Both the position numbers and the translations under genes were made by a program. Below, one piece after another: positions 55,008 through 62,004 of a stretch of 64,000 bases of DNA (position 1 is its first letter; each line of letters begins with the position of its first letter). Origin of the DNA: DASRDU01 sp035560235. Its GTDB lineage: Bacteria > Acidobacteriota > Blastocatellia > RBC074. Where the stretch lies: assembly GCA_035560235.1 (NCBI GenBank), contig DATMAG010000018.1, forward strand, positions 9,677-73,676. Reading direction: 5' to 3'. A model generated the notes under the pieces. It did no database searches, was not told the origin of the DNA, and was given only the letters and a program-made list of their open reading frames with translations.

Positions 55008-56822
55008 GTGAAATCAGCTTCCAGTTCACAGCTTCACACTCAGCCGCTGCCTGATCCGCGCGCTGAGTATTCAGCCAGGCTTACGCAGCGCCGCGAGGCT
55101 GTTGCCGCGCAGGCGCAGCGCTATCGCACGGTCGGCTTCATTCGGATTGCCCTGCTCGTCATCGGCGCAGTCATTTTGTGGGAAGGCTTGTCGGGCCGGA
55201 TGGCGCTGCTGTGGTGGCTGATCCCGGTGGCCCTGATTTCGCTGGCGCTGCTCATCTGGCATCAGCGCATCTTTGCGCAGCAGCGACTGAGTGAACGCGC
55301 CGTTCTTTTTTACGAACGCAGCCTCGCCAGGCTCGACCATCGCTGGAGCGGCGCAACGGGCGAGCGGTTCCGGCCCGAACAGCATCCTTACGCAGATGAC
55401 ATAGATATTTTCGGCAAAGGCTCGCTCTTTGAACTGCTCTGCACCGCCCGCACGCGCGGAGGCGAAGAGACGCTGGCGCGCTGGCTGCTCGCTCCGGCGA
55501 CGATTGATGAAGTCAGAGCGCGGCAGCAGGCAGTCGCGGAACTGCGCGGCAACCTGGACCTGCGCAAAGACCTGGCGCTGATCGGTGAAACGGTGGAGCA
55601 GGGCATCAGTCCCGAAAGACTGATCGCGTGGGGAACGGCGCCGCCGGTGCTTGAGTCGAGCGCATTGCGTGTGACGGCGGCAGTAATGGCGACGCTGACT
55701 TTTACCGCGCTGTGTCTGTGGTTCGCTGGCTACGGGCTGCTGCCATTCTTTTCAATGGCGCTGATTCAGATGACCTTTGCACTCTTCCTGCGCGAGCGCG
55801 TGCGCCGCGTGGTGCTTTCGATCAGCCGACCGGGACGCGATCTCGACGTGCTGGCGCAGGTGCTTGAGCGGCTCGAACGCGAGCAGTTCACTGCGCCGCT
55901 GCTCGTCAGACTGCGCGAGGAACTTGAGACAAATCATCAGTCGCCGTCGCGGCAGATTGCGCGGCTCGACCGGCTGATTGCGTGGCTCGATGCGCGACTC
56001 AATCAGTTCTTCGCTCCGCTCGCGGGCATTGTTATGTGGGCGACGCAGTTCGCCTTCGCGCTCGAAGCGTGGCGTCGTCGTTCCGGCCCGCTCATCAGCA
56101 GATGGATTGCCGCTGTCGGTGAAATGGAAGCACTGTGTGCGCTCGCCGGTTACGCTTATGAACATCCGCGCGATCCGTTCCCTGAACTCATCGAAACGGG
56201 AGTCTGTTTTGACGGCACGGCGCTCGGTCATCCGCTGATTCCCGAAGAACGCTGCGTGCGGACTGATCTGCGGCTGGATGAATCGCTGCGTCTGCTGGTC
56301 GTGAGCGGCTCGAATATGTCCGGCAAAAGCACGCTGCTGCGCACGGTCGGAGTCAATGCGGTGCTGGCGCTCGCGGGCGCGCCGGTTCGGGCTGAAAGAT
56401 TGCGCATCTCGCCGCTCGCGCTCGGCGCTTCGATTCACATTCAGGACAATCTGCAGGCCGGAGCCTCGCTCTTTTATGCAGAAATCACGCGGCTGCGGCA
56501 GTTGATGGAGATGGCCAAAGGCTCACCGCCGCTGCTGTTCATCATTGACGAAATCCTGCACGGCACCAATTCGCACGACCGCCGCATCGGCGCTGAAGCG
56601 ATTCTCAAAGGTCTGGTCGCGCGCGGCGCTGTCGGCCTGGTGACAACGCACGATCTGGCGCTGACGAATGTGGCTGATGAACTCGCCCCGCGCGCGGCGA
56701 ACGTGCATTTCGAGGATCATCTCGAAGACGGAAAGATGAAGTTCGATTACATCCTCCGGCCCGGCATTGTCAGAAAGAGCAACGCCATTGAACTGATGCG
56801 TTCGGTCGGGCTGGAAGTCTGA
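55008..56822 (+). CDS. Membrane-associated MutS-family ATPase
   Basis: Protein of 604 residues. Two pairs of hydrophobic helices (about 40-85 and 220-265) suggest membrane anchoring, unlike canonical MutS. A MutS core domain helix region (about 280-400) precedes the MutS ATPase: Walker A SGSNMSGKSTLLR (Lys440), a YAEITRL helix, Walker B LLFIIDEILHGTNS and a THDLALT histidine loop. Mismatch-recognition domain I is missing, so mismatch repair is unlikely; the role is unknown. GTG start seven bases after the CNNM-type gene, with which it probably forms an operon. Confidence 0.88.
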   Translation: MKSASSSQLHTQPLPDPRAEYSARLTQRREAVAAQAQRYRTVGFIRIALLVIGAVILWEGLSGRMALLWWLIPVALISLALLIWHQRIFAQQRLSERAVLFYERSLARLDHRWSGATGERFRPEQHPYADDIDIFGKGSLFELLCTARTRGGEETLARWLLAPATIDEVRARQQAVAELRGNLDLRKDLALIGETVEQGISPERLIAWGTAPPVLESSALRVTAAVMATLTFTALCLWFAGYGLLPFFSMALIQMTFALFLRERVRRVVLSISRPGRDLDVLAQVLERLEREQFTAPLLVRLREELETNHQSPSRQIARLDRLIAWLDARLNQFFAPLAGIVMWATQFAFALEAWRRRSGPLISRWIAAVGEMEALCALAGYAYEHPRDPFPELIETGVCFDGTALGHPLIPEERCVRTDLRLDESLRLLVVSGSNMSGKSTLLRTVGVNAVLALAGAPVRAERLRISPLALGASIHIQDNLQAGASLFYAEITRLRQLMEMAKGSPPLLFIIDEILHGTNSHDRRIGAEAILKGLVARGAVGLVTTHDLALTNVADELAPRAANVHFEDHLEDGKMKFDYILRPGIVRKSNAIELMRSVGLEV

Positions 56823-57092
56823 AGGCCGGAGCCGCTGATTCCGCTGGCTCAGCCTGATGGCGTGCCTCCACCCGGATGAAGTCTGCTGCCTGTGTGAACT
56901 CTGACGGGTGGAGAGTGGCAAAAATAACCGGGAACAGTTATTGTCCCTCTGCGCGAAAGGATCTCCGCAAAATTTTTCCGACTGTTGCGAGCCGTCGTCC
57001 GTATTGCTGACGCTTGGCTGATCCGGCTCCGGCAATTGCTGACTATCACACGACAGGCTCGCGGCCGTCACCTGACACACGAGGAACACCAC

Positions 57093-58100
57093 ATGGCTCA
57101 CCTGGCGAATCGTCAATGGCGGCTGGCAGCGCGTCCCGCCGGAATGATCAAGGCTTCAGATTTCACGCTCACCGAAGAACCTGTGCCTGACATCAGCGAA
57201 GGTCAGATTCTGGTGCGCAATCTTTATCTCTCGCTCGATCCGACCAACCGCGTCTGGATCGAACGCGATTCATATCTGCCTGCGGTCGGCATCGGTGAAG
57301 TGATGCGCGGCGGCACGGTGGGAGTCGTCGAAGCGTCAAATCACCCGGGCTTCAGCGTCGGCGATCATGTATCGGGTCTGCTCGGCTGGCAGGATTACGC
57401 CGTCTCGACCGGGGCGGGGCTGACGAAGCTGCCGAACAATCCGGCGGTTCCGCTGACGGCTTACATGGCCCTGTTCAGTCACATCGGACTGACGGCCTAT
57501 TTCGGGTTGCTCGACATCGGCAAACCGAAGGAAGGCGAGACTGTGGTTGTCTCTGCCGCTGCCGGAGCGACCGGCTCGCTGGTCGGTCAGATCGCAAAGA
57601 TCAAAGGCTGTCGCGTCGTCGGCATCGCGGGTGGCGATGAAAAGTGCCGCTGGCTGACTGATGAACTCGGGTTCGATGCCGCGATCAATTACAAGTCCGA
57701 AGATGTTGATTCGGCACTCAGAAAACACTGTCCGAACGGAATTGACGTGGACTTTGAAAACGTCGGCGGCAGGATTCTCGAAGCCGTGCTCAATCACATC
57801 AACCTGCGGGCGCGCATTGTGCTGTGCGGGATGATCTCGCAGTACAACGACACCGAACCGCAGCCCGGCCCGCGCAACCTGGCGGTGCTGATTATGAACC
57901 GCGCGCGCATGGAAGGCTTCATCGTCCTTGATTACGCCAGCCGCGCCCAGGAAGCCTTTGCCGATCTTGGCCAGTGGCTGATGCAGGGAAAACTGAAATA
58001 CCGTGTGGATGTGGTCGAAGGGCTGGAGCAGGCCCCGCTGGCGCTCAACAAACTGTTCGAGGGAACGAATCAGGGCAAGCTGGTGGTCAAAATCGCCTGA
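57093..58100 (+). CDS. NADP-dependent oxidoreductase (MDR, prostaglandin-reductase-like)
   Basis: Protein of 335 residues from ATG 57093, with GAGGA eight bases upstream; an upstream extension is unlikely. Zinc-free medium-chain reductase with the LSLDPTNRVWI N-terminal signature of the leukotriene-B4 12-hydroxydehydrogenase/YncB-like group, the TAYFGLLDIG helix and the NADP-binding VVVSAAAGATGSLVGQIAKI glycine motif. It reduces the double bond of enones or alkenals with NADPH. Isolated monocistronic context, followed by a short exported protein gene. Confidence 0.92.
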   Translation: MAHLANRQWRLAARPAGMIKASDFTLTEEPVPDISEGQILVRNLYLSLDPTNRVWIERDSYLPAVGIGEVMRGGTVGVVEASNHPGFSVGDHVSGLLGWQDYAVSTGAGLTKLPNNPAVPLTAYMALFSHIGLTAYFGLLDIGKPKEGETVVVSAAAGATGSLVGQIAKIKGCRVVGIAGGDEKCRWLTDELGFDAAINYKSEDVDSALRKHCPNGIDVDFENVGGRILEAVLNHINLRARIVLCGMISQYNDTEPQPGPRNLAVLIMNRARMEGFIVLDYASRAQEAFADLGQWLMQGKLKYRVDVVEGLEQAPLALNKLFEGTNQGKLVVKIA

Positions 58101-58132
58101 ATCACCTCGCAGCAGCAACAACAAGACAGGCT

Positions 58133-58624
58133 ATGAAAGGAAGACTCAGCATCGCATTCGCGCTGCTTTTCGCTCTGCTGGCTTCCGGTTCCGGTCAGGC
58201 CGGCGGCTCACATCCGAAACGCAGCGCCGCCGCAGAGCAGCTTCGGCAGGCTCACGAACAGTTTATTGCCGTCACAGCAAAGGGTGATGCTGACGGGATG
58301 GCGCAACTCATTGCGGATGATTACTTCGTAACCGGGGCTGACGGCAGAACGGCAGACAGGGCAGGTGCGCTCGCGCAGGTGAAACAGAACCGGGCGCAGG
58401 TGGAAATGAAGGAGGATGATGTAAATGTTCGTCTGCTCGGCAGCAGCGGAGTCGTGACGGGACTGATCCGCTGGAAAGTCGGAACCGGCGAAAAAGCGGC
58501 GACCGGGCAGGTGCGTTTTACTGAAGTCTGGGTCAGGCGAAAGGGCAGATGGCAACTGGCAATCGCCCAGGCCACAGCCGTTCAGTCCAAAGCCGAAGAG
58601 AAAACCGGACACAAGTCTGAATAG
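58133..58624 (+). CDS. Exported NTF2-like (DUF4440-type) protein
   Basis: Protein of 163 residues from ATG 58133 with a signal peptide (MKGRLSIAFALLFALLASGS). The mature part has the SnoaL/NTF2-like pattern: an N-terminal helix (LRQAHEQFIAVTAKGDADGMAQLIADDYFVTG) and strands VTGLIRWKVG and VRFTEVWVRRKGRWQLAIAQATAV, typical of DUF4440. Such domains bind small ligands or lack known activity. It converges tail to tail with the next gene, with only three bases between stop codons. Confidence 0.85.
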   Translation: MKGRLSIAFALLFALLASGSGQAGGSHPKRSAAAEQLRQAHEQFIAVTAKGDADGMAQLIADDYFVTGADGRTADRAGALAQVKQNRAQVEMKEDDVNVRLLGSSGVVTGLIRWKVGTGEKAATGQVRFTEVWVRRKGRWQLAIAQATAVQSKAEEKTGHKSE

Positions 58625-58627
58625 TAA

Positions 58628-59803
58628 TCACAAACGTTCCGGCCTCTGCCCGCCGACGAGCAGGGAGCCAAGCCTGATGTGGTGGCCGGTACTTTTCGGA
58701 TTCCTTTCGCCGGTGACTCTGATCGTCAGCTTGTGCAGGGTCGGGTCGAGGCCGCTCGTGATGATGCGCGTCTGAATGAGGCTGGTCCTGTGGTAGCAGT
58801 CAATTTTATTGAGCGGCGCGGGCGCGGGTTTGCCGTCAATCAGGCATTCGACGATACCTGCATCCGGCCCGGCGCGGTAAACGATACCGATGGCTGAACC
58901 TTCAAAGGTGGTTTCAAATTCTGCGCCGGGTTTGTCCGCGATCAGCAGCTTCGCGGGCAACTGACTGTCGCCGGATGATTCGGTCTTCCAGTTCGGGCCG
59001 GGTTTGAATTCCGCAAAGGGTTTGATCTCGCCATAAGTCAGCGCCTCCTGCTCCAGAAACGGCGGCAGCGAGGCGGGCGAGAGCGATGGTTTGAGAGTTT
59101 CCTGCTCGGCCAGAAAAGCAGTGATCAGACCGGCGTAGCATTTGTGGCCGAGGTCGAGCGGATGAACTCCGTCCTTCCAGAATGTTTCAGGTGTGATCTC
59201 CTGCTGCTCGATGAATTTCAACGTGCCAGGTTCAAGATTGACGGACGGAAGATGGTAGTAATCAGCTACGGCCTCGTGCCACGGGGCGCGCGTGTTGTGG
59301 TTTGCGCGGGTCGTGTAAAGCAGCACGATTTCGGGCGGCTGCGGTTGCAGCAGCAACTGGCGCACGACGCCTTCGAGCGATTCGCGCACTGATTTTTCGC
59401 TGTCGTTCCAGTCGTTGATGGCAAATTCGATGAAGACCAGATCGGGCTTGTGCGCGATCACGTCGCGGCGCACGCGCATGGCTGCATAGGCCGAACCGGT
59501 GCCGCCGACGGCTGCGTTGATTTCGTTGATCGTGCTGAGCGGAAAGCGGTCGCGCAGCCATTGCGTGACGAGCGCGCGGTATGAAGTGCGCGCCGGATCC
59601 GTGGCGCCGGCCCCGGCGGTGATTGAGCCGCCGAGCCAGGCTACCGTGACTGCCCTGCCTGCGCGCAGCTTGTCGAAGAAGGGCGCGATGCTGCGGCGCG
59701 GCGTGGCTGACGGCGTCTGCGAATCGGCCTGCCAGAACAGCGATGAGAAAACTGAAAAGAACAGGGCGGCGGAAATGATGCGTCTACGGTGTGCAATCAA
59801 CAT
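58628..59803 (-). CDS. Exported SGNH/GDSL hydrolase
   Basis: Protein of 391 residues with a signal peptide (MLIAHRRRIISAALFFSVFS). Block I has the catalytic serine Ser60 in LGGSITAGAGA, block III is NDWNDSE with the oxyanion Asn, and block V has the catalytic Asp/His in KDGVHPLDLGH. The C-terminal about 130 residues form a beta domain with no clear name. It probably deacetylates a polysaccharide or cleaves an ester, like rhamnogalacturonan-acetylesterase-type SGNH enzymes. Substrate unknown. Confidence 0.9.
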   Translation of the reverse strand: MLIAHRRRIISAALFFSVFSSLFWQADSQTPSATPRRSIAPFFDKLRAGRAVTVAWLGGSITAGAGATDPARTSYRALVTQWLRDRFPLSTINEINAAVGGTGSAYAAMRVRRDVIAHKPDLVFIEFAINDWNDSEKSVRESLEGVVRQLLLQPQPPEIVLLYTTRANHNTRAPWHEAVADYYHLPSVNLEPGTLKFIEQQEITPETFWKDGVHPLDLGHKCYAGLITAFLAEQETLKPSLSPASLPPFLEQEALTYGEIKPFAEFKPGPNWKTESSGDSQLPAKLLIADKPGAEFETTFEGSAIGIVYRAGPDAGIVECLIDGKPAPAPLNKIDCYHRTSLIQTRIITSGLDPTLHKLTIRVTGERNPKSTGHHIRLGSLLVGGQRPERL

Positions 59804-59821
59804 AACAGCTCAAGGGACTGG

Positions 59822-60874
59822 TTATTCGATGGGGAGTTTCGGCAGCCGCGTCGTGCTGCCGCGCTTGTAATTGGCCGTCTCGGCCAGGCGGGTCAGGTCG
59901 GAGGCTGTGCCAATGGCAATCAGCACATCACCGGCGTGCAATTCACGTTCCCCGTCGGGATTGAAATGCATGCGGCCTTCGCTGTCCGTGATCGCTACGA
60001 TCATGGCGTTGTGCTGTGTACGAATGCCGGATTCCCTGATTTTGCGCCCGTCAAGGGGTGAGCCGGGCAGGATGCGAATCTGCTCGAAGCCGAGGTCGAG
60101 CGTTTCGGTCATCGTCGTCAGTTCGATGAAATCAGCGACGGCGGGCGAGAGCGCCGACTGCGCCATCCGGTGGCCGAGCGTCGGGGCGATGGCCTTGTTG
60201 GCTCCGGCGCGCATCAGCTGGCGTTCGGCGTGATGATCCGATGCGCGGGCGACGATGTGAATATTCGGATTGAGGCCGCGCGCGGTCAGCGTGATGTAAA
60301 CATTGTCAGCATCGTTCGAGGCCGCCGCGATGATGCAGCGCGCCGTGCGCACATTCGCGCCTTCGAGGACGGTTTCATCTGTCGCGTCTCCGATCAGCAC
60401 CAGGTCGCCTTTGGCGAGTAATCTTTCGGCCATCTGTTCGTCACGATCGACGACGACGAACTCAACCTCCTTCTTTCGAAGTTCCGAGATGGCCTGCATT
60501 CCGACGCGGCCCGCGCCGCAGACGATGTAATGGCCGTTGAGTTTGCTGATGTCCCTGAACATTCTCCGTCTCCCCAGCACCGAAGCGATTTCGGTTTCGA
60601 TGAGCGTTTGCGTGACCTGCGAGAGCAGAAATCCGAAGACCGTCACGCCCACCAGGATCAGCCCGAGTGTGAAGTAACGACCGGTTTGCGACAACTGATG
60701 CACTTCGCCGTACCCGATTGTGGCCAGCGTGATGACGGTCATATACAGCCCGTCAAACAGCGTCCAGCCTTCGATCAGATGATACCCGATAGTGCCGACC
60801 AGAATCAGCAGCAGAATTGCGCCGAGCGAATAATAGATTCTGGCGTGTGCCGATTTTTTCAGGATGCTTTCCAT
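59822..60874 (-). CDS. Potassium channel protein with RCK/TrkA domains
   Basis: Protein of 350 residues. Two transmembrane helices (about 13-33 and 68-90) flank a pore loop with the selectivity filter TIGYGE (52-57), where Glu replaces the common Asp. A RCK/TrkA-N domain (about 112-230) has the dinucleotide motif VCGAGRVGMQAI and an acidic VVVDRDE strand. A TrkA-C domain follows (about 255-340). This is the Kch/MthK-type ligand-gated K+ channel arrangement, likely tetrameric in the inner membrane. Confidence 0.93.
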   Translation of the reverse strand: MESILKKSAHARIYYSLGAILLLILVGTIGYHLIEGWTLFDGLYMTVITLATIGYGEVHQLSQTGRYFTLGLILVGVTVFGFLLSQVTQTLIETEIASVLGRRRMFRDISKLNGHYIVCGAGRVGMQAISELRKKEVEFVVVDRDEQMAERLLAKGDLVLIGDATDETVLEGANVRTARCIIAAASNDADNVYITLTARGLNPNIHIVARASDHHAERQLMRAGANKAIAPTLGHRMAQSALSPAVADFIELTTMTETLDLGFEQIRILPGSPLDGRKIRESGIRTQHNAMIVAITDSEGRMHFNPDGERELHAGDVLIAIGTASDLTRLAETANYKRGSTTRLPKLPIE

Positions 60875-61005
60875 AAAGTGCGGGGTCAGACAACCGAGGC
60901 CAATAGTTATGCCAGTTTTTTCCGCGAAGTCAACGAGAAGTTTGGCCGCAGCCGGGAGGCTGTGTTACTCATTGCCTGAACTTATCTCGCAAAAAGGAGA
61001 AAACA

Positions 61006-61911
61006 ATGAACGCAGGATTGATCGGACTGGGAATTATGGGCGCACCGATGGCGCGCAATCTCGTCAGGGCGGGCTTTCCGCTGACCGTCGCCACGCGCAC
61101 GCCAGGCAAGGCTGAACAGTTTGTTGCCGAAGTGAAATCAGAAAATCCGTCAGCTCAGGTGCGGGCAGTGACGAGTGCCGCCGAAGTTGCTGCCGCGAGC
61201 GAAGTGATTGTCACGATGGTCACCGATTCGCCGGATGTGATTGCCGTCGCGCGCGGCGAGCAGGGCATTTTTGCGAGCGCAAAGCCGGGCACTGTCATCA
61301 TTGATATGAGTACGATTTCGCCGCAGGTCACACGCGAACTGGCTGCCGAAGCGGCATCACGCGGGTTGCACTGGCTTGATGCTCCGGTGTCAGGCGGGCA
61401 GAAGGGCGCGATTGAAGGCACGCTGACGATTATGGTCGGCGGAGAAGCAGCAGCGCTCGAACGCGTGCGTCCGGCGCTTGAGGCGATGGGCAAACGGATC
61501 ACGCATTTCGGCCCGGCAGGGAGCGGGCAGGCAGCGAAGCTCTGCAATCAGATCGTCGTCGCCGTCAACCTGCTGGCCGTTTGCGAAGGGCTGGTCTTTG
61601 GCGCAAAGGCCGGGCTTGATTTGAGCACGCTGCATCAGGCGCTCACCGGCGGCGCAGCCAATTCGTGGGCGCTTGAAGTCCTGGGCAAAAAGATGATCGA
61701 GCGTGATTTTGCGCCTGCTTTTATGGTGCGGCTGCAGCAGAAGGATCTGCGCCTGGTGCTGGATGCCGCCGGAACTGCCCACACGCCGCTGCCCGGAACA
61801 TCGCTGGTCCATCAGCTGCTCGCCGCAGTCGAAGCCGAAGGGCGCAGCGATGACGGGACTCAGACGCTCTTTCGCTGGCTGGAAAAGCTCTCCGGACTAA
61901 GCGGCGAATAA
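61006..61911 (+). CDS. NAD(P)-dependent beta-hydroxyacid dehydrogenase
   Basis: Protein of 301 residues of the 3-hydroxyisobutyrate dehydrogenase/2-hydroxy-3-oxopropionate reductase family. It has the N-terminal GLIGLGIMGAPMARNL dinucleotide motif, the substrate-binding DAPVSGGQKGAIEGTLTIMVGG segment (about 125-146) and catalytic Lys178 in GSGQAAKLCNQI. The C-terminal helical domain is complete. It oxidises or reduces small 3-hydroxy acids with NAD(P)H; the exact substrate cannot be told. Start has AAGGAG about eight bases upstream. Confidence 0.92.
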   Translation: MNAGLIGLGIMGAPMARNLVRAGFPLTVATRTPGKAEQFVAEVKSENPSAQVRAVTSAAEVAAASEVIVTMVTDSPDVIAVARGEQGIFASAKPGTVIIDMSTISPQVTRELAAEAASRGLHWLDAPVSGGQKGAIEGTLTIMVGGEAAALERVRPALEAMGKRITHFGPAGSGQAAKLCNQIVVAVNLLAVCEGLVFGAKAGLDLSTLHQALTGGAANSWALEVLGKKMIERDFAPAFMVRLQQKDLRLVLDAAGTAHTPLPGTSLVHQLLAAVEAEGRSDDGTQTLFRWLEKLSGLSGE

Positions 61912-61918
61912 AACGAAG

Positions 61919-61951
61919 CAGGCAGAAGCAGTGAGGTCTCGCTTCTGCCTG
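61919..61951 (-). terminator. Terminator for the 62005 gene (minus strand)
   Basis: CAGGCAGAAGC and GCTTCTGCCTG pair perfectly around an eleven-base loop. On the minus strand the stem is followed by CTTCGTTTTATTC. Confidence 0.65.
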
Positions 61952-61972
61952 TCAGGGGTGAGGCAACTTCAG

Positions 61973-62000
61973 AGCTGGAGAGCGCAGCGGCTCTCCAGCT
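61973..62000 (+). terminator. Rho-independent terminator of the 61006 gene
   Basis: AGCTGGAGAGC and GCTCTCCAGCT pair perfectly around a six-base loop, then TTTTGCTACTT-type sequence follows on the plus strand. About 60 bases after the stop codon. Confidence 0.75.
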
Positions 62001-62004
62001 TTTG

